Positions 1 through 6,078 of a stretch of DNA of 7,591 nt are shown here, one piece after another. Within the stretch, counting starts at the first letter, position 1. Every line of letters begins with the position of its first letter. A program made the position numbers and the translations under genes. This stretch comes from a bacterium (lineage in GTDB: Bacteria > SM23-81 > DAOVCL01): assembly GCA_029932675.1 (NCBI GenBank), contig JAOZPP010000046.1, positions 1-7,591 of the forward strand, given 5' to 3'. Below the pieces are notes generated by a model that made no database searches, was not told the DNA's origin, and saw only the letters and a list, made by a program, of their open reading frames with translations.

Positions 1-74
1 AGGAGTTACGGTTTGCCATTAGGGAGGGGGGGAGGACAGTAGGAGCAGGTGTGGTTACCGAGGTGATAGAGTAG
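1..74 (+). CDS. tuf: Elongation factor Tu, 3' end (partial)
   Basis: The first 74 bases hold the last 23 codons of EF-Tu, the GTPase that delivers aminoacyl-tRNA to the ribosome. Reading from base 3 gives [16 protein letters not shown] followed by VVTEVIE and a TAG stop at 72-74. This matches the strongly conserved EF-Tu C-terminus (domain 3). The body of the gene lies upstream of the window. The stop codon overlaps the rpsJ Shine-Dalgarno sequence, and rpsJ begins 10 bases later, so the two are almost certainly co-transcribed as in the classical str-S10 arrangement. A run of seven G lies at 26-32 within the Gly-Gly codons. The identification rests on a short but highly diagnostic peptide. 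Confidence 0.93.
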   Translation, partial: ELRFAIREGGRTVGAGVVTEVIE

Positions 75-84
75 GAGGGAAGAA

Positions 85-393
85 TTGCCAGGTGAGAAGA
101 TAAGGATAAGACTAAAGGCTTACGATCATGTGATGCTCGACCGCTCTGCCAAGGAGATCGTCAGGGCAGCCAAGAGAACTGGGGCTAAGGTCTTAGGACC
201 CATTCCCCTACCCACTAAAAGGTCCGTTTATACGGTCCTCCGTTCCCCCCATGTGGATAAGAAGTCCCGCGAGCAGTTCGAGACTAGAATCCATAAAAGG
301 TTGATAGATATAGAAGATACAACTCCTCAGACGGTAGACTCACTGATGAAATTGGACCTTCCAGCAGGGGTTGATGTGGAGATAAGGGTTTGA
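85..393 (+). CDS. rpsJ: 30S ribosomal protein S10
   Basis: S10 sits in the head of the small subunit and in many bacteria also works as NusE in antitermination. The 102 residues match the family length. Conserved blocks are visible: [10 protein letters not shown] near the start, GPIPLPT in the middle, [13 protein letters not shown] and HKRLIDI after it, and LPAGVDVEI at the C-terminus. The start is a TTG at 85, chosen because AGGAGG at 73-78 lies six bases upstream and no ATG fits the conserved N-terminus. There is only a 10-base gap after tuf, so there is no room for an E. coli-type S10 leader here. The rplC start follows the stop by three bases. Confidence 0.98.
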   Translation: MPGEKIRIRLKAYDHVMLDRSAKEIVRAAKRTGAKVLGPIPLPTKRSVYTVLRSPHVDKKSREQFETRIHKRLIDIEDTTPQTVDSLMKLDLPAGVDVEIRV

Positions 394-396
394 GGG

Positions 397-1020
397 ATGA
401 AGGGATTGATTGGCAAAAAGTTAGGGATGACCACTATATTTAGGGAGGATGGCAGATCCCTGCCGGTGACTTTGGTTGAGGCTGGTCCTTGCCGGGTTGT
501 GCAGGTGAAGACCGAGGAAGTCGATGGATATAACGCCCTCCAATTGGGTTTTGAACCCATCAAGGAGAAGAGGGTGAACAAGCCGCTCTTAGGCCATTTC
601 AAACGGGCAGGAACTAGCCCTTATCGGGTATTGAGGGAATTTAGGGATTGGGGGGGGGAGGTGAAATTGGGTTCAGAGATAAAGGTGGACATCTTCTCCC
701 CGGGGGATACCGTGGATGTAATTGGGATATCCAAAGGGAAGGGGTTTGCCGGAGTGGTGAAGAGGCATGGTTTTCGAGGGGGACCGAAGACTCATGGGCA
801 ATCAGATCGTTATCGGGCCCCTGGCTCAATTGGTGCCTCCTCCAATCCCTCACGGGTGTTTAAGGGAACAAAGATGGCGGGAAGGCTTGGAGGGAAGAGG
901 GTGACTGTGCGTAACCTGGTATTGGCCGATGTAGACCCGGGCAAGAACCTTTTGGCCATAAAGGGGCCAATTCCAGGTCCTCCTAAGGGTTATGTGATTA
1001 TAAGGAAAGGTCCACGATGA
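397..1020 (+). CDS. rplC: 50S ribosomal protein L3
   Basis: L3 is an early-assembly protein of the large subunit that reaches toward the peptidyl-transferase centre. The 207 residues are typical of bacterial L3. The protein opens with [12 protein letters not shown] and carries the core [20 protein letters not shown] followed by [16 protein letters not shown], then [19 protein letters not shown]. At the loop where E. coli has the glutamine methylated by PrmB (GQNQTPGK) this protein reads GASSNPSR, so that Gln is absent, as in many other bacteria. The start is ATG at 397, three bases after the rpsJ stop, with AAGGG at 384-388 as a plausible ribosome site. A run of nine G at 650-658 encodes Trp-Gly-Gly. 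The frame is intact on both sides of it. Confidence 0.98.
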   Translation: MKGLIGKKLGMTTIFREDGRSLPVTLVEAGPCRVVQVKTEEVDGYNALQLGFEPIKEKRVNKPLLGHFKRAGTSPYRVLREFRDWGGEVKLGSEIKVDIFSPGDTVDVIGISKGKGFAGVVKRHGFRGGPKTHGQSDRYRAPGSIGASSNPSRVFKGTKMAGRLGGKRVTVRNLVLADVDPGKNLLAIKGPIPGPPKGYVIIRKGPR

Positions 1021-1643
1021 AGGAGATCCCGAGCTACTCTTTGAGCGGTGAAGAGGTGGGTAGGATTGGGCTGCCGGAAGAGATCTTCGACATCGAGCCA
1101 AACCAGGGAGCCCTCCATGCATACTTTAATGTTTACCTCTACAACCAAGGTCAAGGTACTGCGGCGACCAAGGGACGTTCCCAGCTTAAGGGTGGGGGAG
1201 CTAAGCCCTGGAGACAGAAGGGAACGGGTAGAGCGAGGGCTGGGACATCCAACTCCCCTATATGGGTAGGGGGAGGTAGAGTCTTTGGGCCGTCCCCCCG
1301 ACCCCGACATAGGGAAGTTCCTAAGAAAGTGAGGAGGTTAGCCCTTAAGTCGGCATTATCCTTATTGGCCAAGAGGGATGCTATCCTTGGATTGGAGGAG
1401 ACGAAAGTTGACCCCCCAAAGACGAGGATATTTGCTGCCTTTCTGAGTAAAGTGGGGTTGCAGGACAAAAGGGGACTTCTTTTGGTTAGATCCAGCGATC
1501 AAAACCTCACCCGCTCAACCTCTAACTTACCTGGCCTTAAGCTGAGGAGAGCTACAGATGTTAATGCCTATGATCTACTCAATTCCGATTTCCTTATCCT
1601 TACTGAAGAGTCTGTGACCGCTCTCCGGGAGGTTTTGCAGTGA
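1017..1643 (+). CDS. rplD: 50S ribosomal protein L4
   Basis: L4 is a core large-subunit protein whose extended loop lines the nascent-peptide exit tunnel opposite L22. In enterobacteria it also represses its own operon. The 208 residues are the normal length. The hallmark loop is clear: [20 protein letters not shown], then [23 protein letters not shown], roughly at residues 50-95. The C-terminal half is more variable, as is usual in the family. The ATG at 1017 overlaps the rplC stop as ATGA, and AAGGAAAGG at 1002-1010 provides a ribosome site six bases upstream. No L4-responsive leader is visible in the window, so L4 autoregulation cannot be argued from this sequence. Confidence 0.98.
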   Translation: MKEIPSYSLSGEEVGRIGLPEEIFDIEPNQGALHAYFNVYLYNQGQGTAATKGRSQLKGGGAKPWRQKGTGRARAGTSNSPIWVGGGRVFGPSPRPRHREVPKKVRRLALKSALSLLAKRDAILGLEETKVDPPKTRIFAAFLSKVGLQDKRGLLLVRSSDQNLTRSTSNLPGLKLRRATDVNAYDLLNSDFLILTEESVTALREVLQ

Positions 1644-1927
1644 GAAATCCAAGGGCAATTATTAGGAGGCCTTATCGCACAGAGAAGACTGAGAACTTGA
1701 AGGAATCGAGCCACCAATATGCCTTTGTCGTTGACCCAAAGGCCAACAAGATAGAGGTGAAGTGGGCAGTGGAGAAGCTCTTTCGGGTAAGCGTCCTGGA
1801 TGTGCAGACTATGGTTATGAAGGGGAAACCGAAGAGGATGGGGAGATTTGAGGGTAGGCGACCAAATTGGAAGAAGGCCCTGGTCACGCTTAAGGAAGGT
1901 GATACGATAGATATATTTGAGGGGTAG
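1640..1927 (+). CDS. rplW: 50S ribosomal protein L23
   Basis: L23 lies at the exit of the peptide tunnel and is the docking site for trigger factor and the signal recognition particle. The 95 residues begin [17 protein letters not shown] and contain YAFVVDPKANKIEVKWAVEK, then FRVSVLDVQTMVMKGKPKR and the terminal KKALVTLKEGDTIDIFEG, all family features. The start is a GTG at 1640 that overlaps the rplD stop as GTGA. GGGAGG at 1627-1632, seven bases upstream, supports it. Unlike the preceding junctions, a 158-base spacer follows before rplB. Confidence 0.97.
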   Translation: MRNPRAIIRRPYRTEKTENLKESSHQYAFVVDPKANKIEVKWAVEKLFRVSVLDVQTMVMKGKPKRMGRFEGRRPNWKKALVTLKEGDTIDIFEG

Positions 1928-2085
1928 GGGATGGTTACAACCTCAATCGGAAAGTATGGGAAAGGGCAATTTCTAAGTGTCTAAGAACATAAAGGGAAAA
2001 CAAACTATTGATCCGTTTTTCGAATTTGCCTTTAAGTCTAAAAGTAAAAGATTAGAGAGGAAGCAGTTAAAATAATAGAGGAACT
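1928..2085 (+). other. AT-rich spacer between rplW and rplB
   Basis: These 158 bases separate two genes that are normally nearly contiguous. The stretch from about 1965 to 2080 is clearly richer in A and T than the flanking genes. I see no conserved coding potential, only a 17-codon reading frame from an ATG at 1931. No strong stem-loop with a T-run is present. Promoter-like pieces are weak: TTGATC at 2008-2013 and TAAAAT at 2068-2073 are not correctly spaced as a pair. AGAGGA at 2077-2082 is the probable rplB ribosome site, although its three-base gap to the ATG is short. The spacer could hold an internal promoter or a processing site, but neither is proven. Confidence 0.6.
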
Positions 2086-2907
2086 ATGGCTGTTAAGAAG
2101 TTAAATCCAATAACTCCGGGGATGAGGTTTAAGACATCCCATACATTTGAGGAGTTAACCAGGGCTCAGCCGGAAAAGTCACTCCTTCGCCCTTTGAAGA
2201 AGTCAGGTGGTCGGAACAACAAGGGAAGGATAACCATTCGCCATCGAGGAGGGGGACATAAGAGACGCTACCGGATAATAGACTTTAAGAGGGATAAGCT
2301 GGGCATCCCGGCCAAGGTGGTTTCCATTGAGTATGATCCCAACCGCTCGGCGAGGATCGCCTTGCTCAACTATGTTGATGGGGAGAAAAGGTACATAATC
2401 GCCCCTTTAGGACTAAAGGTGGGAGCGGTGATCAATTCCGGGCCGGAAGCGGAGATCAAGGTAGGTAACTTCCTCCCTTTGGAAAAAGTGCCTATGGGCA
2501 CTATCGTGCATAATGTAGAGCTTAAACCGGGAAAGGGGGGACAGTTGGTGAGGGGGGCAGGTGCTGGGGCTCAGGTGGTGGCTAAGGAGGGGGAGTGGGT
2601 GCAGTTGAGGCTCCCCTCTGGAGAGGTGCGTAACTTTTCCTCCCGCTGTGGCGCTACTATTGGCTCGGTGGGGAATCCCGATCATGAGAAGATATCCTTT
2701 GGTACTGCGGGGAAGACTCGTTGGTTGGGTCGCAGGCCAAAGGTCAGGGGTGTGGCGATGAATCCTGTTGATCACCCTTTGGGTGGTGGGGAGGGGAAGA
2801 GCTCTGGGGGAAGACATCCGACTACCCCCTGGGGTGTGCCCACTAAGGGGTATAAGACCAGAAGGAAGAAGCCATCAGATAAGTTGATCGTCAGGAGGAG
2901 GAAGTAA
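2086..2907 (+). CDS. rplB: 50S ribosomal protein L2
   Basis: L2 is the most conserved large-subunit protein, needed for subunit association and near the peptidyl-transferase centre. It is 273 residues, the same length as the E. coli protein. The N-terminal part carries [20 protein letters not shown] (about residues 42-61), an RNA-binding OB-fold region follows, and the C-terminal domain contains [13 protein letters not shown]. The His implicated in activity in E. coli (first His of the DHP motif, here H230) is kept, but the second His of the usual DHPHGGGEG is Leu, a position that is Met in some Bacteroidetes and Chlorobi proteins. The tail [20 protein letters not shown] ends in IVRRRK. The ATG at 2086 follows AGAGGA at 2077-2082. 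Confidence 0.98.
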   Translation: MAVKKLNPITPGMRFKTSHTFEELTRAQPEKSLLRPLKKSGGRNNKGRITIRHRGGGHKRRYRIIDFKRDKLGIPAKVVSIEYDPNRSARIALLNYVDGEKRYIIAPLGLKVGAVINSGPEAEIKVGNFLPLEKVPMGTIVHNVELKPGKGGQLVRGAGAGAQVVAKEGEWVQLRLPSGEVRNFSSRCGATIGSVGNPDHEKISFGTAGKTRWLGRRPKVRGVAMNPVDHPLGGGEGKSSGGRHPTTPWGVPTKGYKTRRKKPSDKLIVRRRK

Positions 2908-3195
2908 ATGGCCAGATCAGTGAAGAAAGGGCCCTATGTTGATCCAAAACTATTGAAGAAGATCAAACAGCTCAATGAATCCGGGCAGAAAAAGGTGATT
3001 AAGACTTGGTCGCGACGCTCGACCATAACCCCGGAATTTGTTGGCCATACCCTGGCCATTCATAACGGCAATAAATTTATACCTGTATATATCTCGGAGA
3101 ATTTGGTGGGCCACAAATTAGGTGAGTTTGCTCCCACTCGTATCTTTCGGGGGCATAGCGGGAGGATAACGGAACGGGCAACTGCTCCAAAGTGA
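2908..3195 (+). CDS. rpsS: 30S ribosomal protein S19
   Basis: S19 binds 16S rRNA in the head of the small subunit next to S13 and contacts the A-site finger. The 95 residues are standard. [19 protein letters not shown] opens the protein, [20 protein letters not shown] forms the conserved core, and [18 protein letters not shown] closes it. The ATG at 2908 directly follows the rplB stop codon. The purine-rich AGGAGGAGG starting at 2893, inside the end of rplB, supplies a strong ribosome site. The stop overlaps the start region of rplV. Confidence 0.98.
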   Translation: MARSVKKGPYVDPKLLKKIKQLNESGQKKVIKTWSRRSTITPEFVGHTLAIHNGNKFIPVYISENLVGHKLGEFAPTRIFRGHSGRITERATAPK

Positions 3196-3542
3196 TGGAA
3201 GCGATTGCTATAGCAAAATATCAGAGGATCTCCCCCCATAAGCTGCGCAGATATGTAGACCTAATTAGGGGGAAGGATGTAGATACTGCTCTTCGGATAT
3301 TGCAGTTTACTCCACGACGCCCCTCAAGGTTCTTGGAGAAGGTGATAAAATCTGCTGTAGCTAATGCTCTCAATATTGAAGGGAGCTCAAAGCTGAATGT
3401 CGAGGACCTGTTTATCAAGAGGGCTGTAGTAGATGAGGGGCCGACTATGAAGCGGTTTCGGCCCCAAACAATGGGGAGGGTAGTGCGGATAAGGAGAAGG
3501 ACGAGCCATATTACCGTTGTGGTCTCTGATACCGAAGATTAG
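3192..3542 (+). CDS. rplV: 50S ribosomal protein L22
   Basis: L22 lines the exit tunnel with L4, and its beta-hairpin is a site of macrolide-resistance changes in other bacteria. The 116 residues include [19 protein letters not shown], then [11 protein letters not shown], and the hairpin region [20 protein letters not shown] with the terminal ITVVVSD. All are intact. Two starts are adjacent: GTG at 3192, overlapping the rpsS stop as GTGA, and ATG at 3195. They differ by one residue and the sequence does not decide between them. There is no clear Shine-Dalgarno sequence, so translation is probably coupled to rpsS. A 102-base spacer with repeats follows. Confidence 0.97.
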   Translation: MMEAIAIAKYQRISPHKLRRYVDLIRGKDVDTALRILQFTPRRPSRFLEKVIKSAVANALNIEGSSKLNVEDLFIKRAVVDEGPTMKRFRPQTMGRVVRIRRRTSHITVVVSDTED

Positions 3543-3644
3543 CTAATTTATAGACGGGAAGGACAGGATATAAAAACCGAGTAAATCCTGTTCATCCTGC
3601 CAGAAAAGTTCCGCCAGAGGCGGCTAAATTTAAGGAGGGGATGT
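3543..3644. repeat. rplV-rpsC spacer with short repeats and a hairpin
   Basis: This spacer holds 9-base direct repeats ending in ATCCTG (TAAATCCTG at 3582-3590, TTCATCCTG at 3591-3599). They face an inverted partner ACAGGAT at 3563-3569, which can pair with ATCCTGT at 3585-3591. Downstream, CCGCC at 3611-3615 and GGCGG at 3619-3623 form a perfect five-base stem with an AGA loop. The style, with CAGGAT-type units in both orientations, resembles dispersed intergenic repeats found in many environmental bacterial genomes. That resemblance comes from memory and was not searched. There is no T-run, so this is not a standard terminator. The last part, AGGAGG at 3633-3638, is the rpsC ribosome site. 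Confidence 0.6.
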
Positions 3645-4295
3645 TTGGGACAGAAAACCCATCCAGTGGGATTTAGGTTAAAGATCAACAAGAGTTGGCA
3701 GTCGAAGTGGTTTGCCAAGAAGGATTTCTCTCGGCTCCTGCAAGAGGACTTGATGATTAGGGCATACATCAAGAACAGGCTGAGAAATGCGGAGGTTTCC
3801 ACTGTGGAGATTACCAGAACCCCGAAGAAGATTACCATAAATTTGCATACTGCCAGACCAGGGGTGGTGATTGGCCGCAAAGGGATCGAGGTGGAGAAGC
3901 TGAAGGGGGAACTGCAACACTTGGCCAAGAGAGAGATAGTGCTTAACATATTGGAGATTAAAAGGCCAGAGTTGGATGCACAACTTGTTGCTGAGAATAT
4001 AGCCCGCCAATTGGAGGGAAGGGTATTCTTCCGGCGAGCGATGAAGAAGGCAGTGGCCTCGGCAATGAGGATGGGAGCTGCTGGGGTAAAGATCGCCTGT
4101 AAGGGGCGCATCGGTGGGGCGGAGATGTCCAGGAAGGAAGAGTATAAGGAGGGAAGGGTCCCTTTACATACATTGAGGGCGGATATTGATTATGGGGAGG
4201 CTACTGCTCATACGACCTACGGGTGTATTGGGGTGAAGGTTTGGATCTGTAAAGGGGAGGTCCTTCCCCAGAAGGCTGCTTCCTCTGGTCTCTAG
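3645..4295 (+). CDS. rpsC: 30S ribosomal protein S3
   Basis: S3 sits at the mRNA entry site of the 30S head and contributes to helicase activity. It is 216 residues, near the family norm. It starts [12 protein letters not shown], has a KH domain with the G-x-x-G loop in [17 protein letters not shown], and a C-terminal domain with [20 protein letters not shown] followed by [20 protein letters not shown]. The TTG at 3645 is chosen because it yields the canonical N-terminus and has AGGAGG at 3633-3638 six bases upstream. An ATG at 3641 is in another frame and soon meets a stop. The last codons fall in a strong stem-loop at 4279-4306. Confidence 0.98.
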   Translation: MGQKTHPVGFRLKINKSWQSKWFAKKDFSRLLQEDLMIRAYIKNRLRNAEVSTVEITRTPKKITINLHTARPGVVIGRKGIEVEKLKGELQHLAKREIVLNILEIKRPELDAQLVAENIARQLEGRVFFRRAMKKAVASAMRMGAAGVKIACKGRIGGAEMSRKEEYKEGRVPLHTLRADIDYGEATAHTTYGCIGVKVWICKGEVLPQKAASSGL

Positions 4296-4306
4296 GCCAG
4301 AGGAAG
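4279..4306 (+). promoter_or_regulatory. Perfect 10-bp stem-loop at the rpsC stop
   Basis: CTTCCTCTGG at 4279-4288 and CCAGAGGAAG at 4297-4306 are exact reverse complements. The eight-base loop TCTCTAGG contains the rpsC stop codon TAG (4293-4295). A smaller stem, CCTTC with GAAGG at 4262-4275, lies just upstream. No T-run follows, so a rho-independent terminator is unlikely, and rplP begins 50 bases after the stem. It could slow or process the mRNA, or protect the upstream message. The structure is seen directly but its function is inferred. Confidence 0.6.
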
Positions 4307-4355
4307 GTGAACCTTAAGGAAAGTTTCAACCGGGCAGAAGGAAAGGGGACGATTT

Positions 4356-4772
4356 ATGTTAATGCCGAAGAGGGTGAAATACCGAAAACAACAAAGGGGG
4401 AAGATGAGGGGCAAATCCTTAAGGGGTTCAGAAATAAGCTTTGGGGAATATGGAATTCAGGCCTTGGAACCCGCCTGGATAACGAACCGTCAAATTGAAG
4501 CGGCCAGGGTAGCAATGACCAGAAAAGTGAAGAGGGGGGGAAGGGTTTGGACAAGGATCTTCCCCGATAAGCCAGTTACGGTAAAGCCTGCGGAGACGAG
4601 GATGGGAAAGGGGAAGGGTTCACCGGAGTATTGGGTTGCGGTGGTCAAGCCGGGAAGGATCCTCTTTGAACTGGGTGGGGTTCCACGGGATCTGGCCAAG
4701 GAGGCCTTACTTTTGGCCTCTTATAAACTTCCTATAAAAACAAGGCTTATAACTTCTGAGGGAGTTCTATGA
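4356..4772 (+). CDS. rplP: 50S ribosomal protein L16
   Basis: L16 is a late-assembly large-subunit protein close to the A-site tRNA elbow. It has 138 residues. The N-terminus [19 protein letters not shown] is diagnostic. [20 protein letters not shown] and [18 protein letters not shown] follow, then [20 protein letters not shown], which includes the loop whose Arg is hydroxylated in E. coli. The ATG at 4356 is supported by the purine-rich AAGGAAAGGGG ending at 4348 and by the family start. A spacer of 60 bases with the stem-loop separates it from rpsC. The stop overlaps the rpmC start as ATGA. Confidence 0.98.
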   Translation: MLMPKRVKYRKQQRGKMRGKSLRGSEISFGEYGIQALEPAWITNRQIEAARVAMTRKVKRGGRVWTRIFPDKPVTVKPAETRMGKGKGSPEYWVAVVKPGRILFELGGVPRDLAKEALLLASYKLPIKTRLITSEGVL

Positions 4773-5002
4773 AGCCAGAGAAGATGAGAGAACTTTCCAA
4801 AGAGGAGATCCTCCAGTTAGAAAGGGACCTCGATGAGGAAGTATTCAATCTAAGAATCCAAAACTTCCAGGGGAAACTGGAAAACCCAATAAGGCTGAGG
4901 GAGGCAAGGAGGGACTTAGCCAGGGTAAAGACCATCCTGCGAGAGGATGAGTTAGGGATAAGAACCTTGGCCGGTAAGGAGAAAGGTGATGTCAAAGAAT
5001 AG
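4769..5002 (+). CDS. rpmC: 50S ribosomal protein L29
   Basis: L29 is a small helical protein beside L23 at the tunnel exit. The 77 residues are slightly longer than the common 60-70, mainly through a charged C-terminal tail (GKEKGDVKE). Family features include [39 protein letters not shown] and [14 protein letters not shown], all predicted to be alpha-helical. The ATG at 4769 overlaps the rplP stop as ATGA, with GAGGGAG at 4758-4764 upstream. The 3' end overlaps the start of rpsQ by 14 bases. Confidence 0.96.
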   Translation: MKPEKMRELSKEEILQLERDLDEEVFNLRIQNFQGKLENPIRLREARRDLARVKTILREDELGIRTLAGKEKGDVKE

Positions 5003-5294
5003 GCAAGGGCGGAGGAGGATAAGGGTGGGAAGGGTAATGAAGAATAGGATGGATAAGACAGTCGTAGTAGCCGTGAAGAGGCTCTTCAAGCATCCCCTTT
5101 ATGGTAAGACGGTGCAGAAGACCTCAAGGCTTAAAGCCCATGATGAGAAGAACTTATGCCAAGTGGGGGATTTAGTGGCGGTAATGGAGACCAGACCGCT
5201 GAGTAAGGAGAAGAGGTGGAGGGTAGTGGAGATCTTGCAGAAGGAGAAGGCCGCGAAGGGAGTGGGGGATGATACAGGAGTACACCAGGCTTAA
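4989..5294 (+). CDS. rpsQ: 30S ribosomal protein S17
   Basis: S17 is a primary 16S rRNA binder with an OB fold in the body of the small subunit. The protein has 101 residues from this start. Conserved segments are [39 protein letters not shown] and [20 protein letters not shown]. An in-frame GTG lies directly before at 4986. I prefer ATG 4989 because AAGGAG at 4976-4981 is then seven bases away rather than four. The gene begins inside rpmC and its last 26 bases overlap rplN, making this one of the tightest parts of the cluster. Confidence 0.97.
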   Translation: MSKNRQGRRRIRVGRVMKNRMDKTVVVAVKRLFKHPLYGKTVQKTSRLKAHDEKNLCQVGDLVAVMETRPLSKEKRWRVVEILQKEKAAKGVGDDTGVHQA

Positions 5295-5637
5295 TGTGGC
5301 AGATAATTCTGGAGCCAGGATAGTCCAGTGCCTTAGGATTTTGGGGGGCTCGCGCCGCCGATTTGGCTCCATTGGTGACATCATCGTAGTTTCCGTGAAG
5401 AGTGCCCTCCCCGGGAGCCCGGTAAAGAAGGGGGACGTGGTAAAAGCGGTGGTAGTAAGGACGAAGAAGGAATTGCGGAGGGGTGATGGTTCCTATATTA
5501 GATTTGGGGATAACGCTGCTGTTTTGATCGACGATCAGAAGGAACCTAAGGGGACGAGAATCTTTGGGCCAGTAGCCCGGGAGTTGAGGGAGAAAGAGTT
5601 TATGAAGATCGTGTCATTAGCCCCTGAGGTTATATGA
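5269..5637 (+). CDS. rplN: 50S ribosomal protein L14
   Basis: L14 forms part of the intersubunit bridge region of the large subunit and is a binding site for the silencing factor RsfS in other bacteria. It has 122 residues, exactly the usual length. [40 protein letters not shown] and [20 protein letters not shown] are canonical blocks. The ATG at 5269 is preceded by AAGGGAG at 5256-5262 with a six-base gap. It starts inside rpsQ and its stop overlaps the rplX start as ATGA. Confidence 0.98.
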   Translation: MIQEYTRLNVADNSGARIVQCLRILGGSRRRFGSIGDIIVVSVKSALPGSPVKKGDVVKAVVVRTKKELRRGDGSYIRFGDNAAVLIDDQKEPKGTRIFGPVARELREKEFMKIVSLAPEVI

Positions 5638-5945
5638 AGGTGAAGAAAGACGATACCGTAGTAATTACTAAGGGAGAGTATAAGGGGAAGACAGGTAAGG
5701 TATTGAAGGTCTTCCACAAGAAAGGCAGGCTGATAGTGGAAGGGGCAAACTTTGTCAAGCGGCACACAAGGCCAACGCAGACAAGGCAACAGGGAGGTAT
5801 ACTGCAGAAGGAGGCCCCGATCAGTGTGGCCAATGTTATGGTCTGGTGTGCCAATTGTGCCCGTGGGGTAAAGGTAGGAATAAAGATCCTTCCCGATGGG
5901 AGCAAGGCCCGCTACTGCAAAGGCTGTGGGGAGCTTTTAGGATGA
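5634..5945 (+). CDS. rplX: 50S ribosomal protein L24, zinc-ribbon-like form
   Basis: L24 is an assembly initiator of the large subunit and sits near the tunnel exit. Of its 103 residues, about 2-30 form the KOW motif ([20 protein letters not shown]). The middle has [18 protein letters not shown]. The C-terminal part holds two CxxC pairs, C72-C75 (WCANC) and C95-C98 (CKGC), which probably bind zinc. Such cysteine-bearing L24 proteins are known in several phyla, while E. coli L24 lacks them. The ATG at 5634 overlaps the rplN stop, with TGAGGT at 5625-5630. It is the last ribosomal gene in the window. The expected neighbour rplE does not follow. Confidence 0.97.
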   Translation: MKVKKDDTVVITKGEYKGKTGKVLKVFHKKGRLIVEGANFVKRHTRPTQTRQQGGILQKEAPISVANVMVWCANCARGVKVGIKILPDGSKARYCKGCGELLG

Positions 5946-6078
5946 TTCGTTGTTTAGGAAGGGTAAAAGGTGGGAATGTTGATTTTCTTACCGAGATATA
6001 ATCGGGTAGTTTAAGCGGAGAGACATAAATGTCTGTCCCTACAAAGCAGATACATAAGGCCTTAAGTTTGAGTAAGTT
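5946..6078. other. Spacer after rplX with palindromes
   Basis: This 133-base gap marks the break in the ribosomal cluster. It contains AGACAT-AA-ATGTCT at 6021-6034, a perfect palindrome around two bases. The arms extend to GGAGAGACAT (6017-6026) and ATGTCTGTCC (6029-6038) with one mismatch. A second perfect palindrome, TAAGGCCTTA, lies at 6055-6064. There is no T-run after either, so no ordinary rho-independent terminator is visible. A degraded mobile or REP-like repeat, a regulator site or a weak terminator are all possible. No coding region was recognised. Confidence 0.55.
5997..6002 (+). promoter_or_regulatory. Possible -10 box for the propeller gene
   Basis: The hexamer TATAAT matches the sigma-70-type -10 consensus exactly and lies about 77 bases upstream of the propeller gene start. 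No acceptable -35 box lies 16-18 bases upstream. The nearest candidate, TTGATT at 5979-5984, is only 12 bases away, which is too close. This is therefore a weak suggestion that the secreted-protein gene has its own promoter rather than relying on read-through from rplX. Confidence 0.25.

Noticed and set aside
1931-1984. 17-codon open frame in the rplW-rplB spacer as a leader peptide
   Set aside because: It has no run of regulatory codons, no following attenuator structure and no evidence of conservation.
2413-2817. Long minus-strand open frame (134 codons) inside rplB
   Set aside because: It is antisense to conserved L2 codons, and its Pro/Ser/His-rich composition is what a purine-rich coding strand gives in reverse.
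3548-4111. Minus-strand open frame of 187 codons opposite rpsC
   Set aside because: Despite its length it lies opposite the conserved S3 gene and shows no recognisable domain, so it is an antisense shadow.
4279-4306. Rho-independent terminator after rpsC
   Set aside because: The stem is strong but no T-run follows, and L16 is expected to be co-transcribed.
4307-4498. Open frame of 63 codons overlapping the start of rplP
   Set aside because: It overlaps rplP in another frame, has no family features, and rplP is unambiguous.
5979-6002. Full sigma-70 promoter TTGATT plus TATAAT
   Set aside because: The gap is only 12 bases, too short. Only the -10 box is kept, at low confidence.
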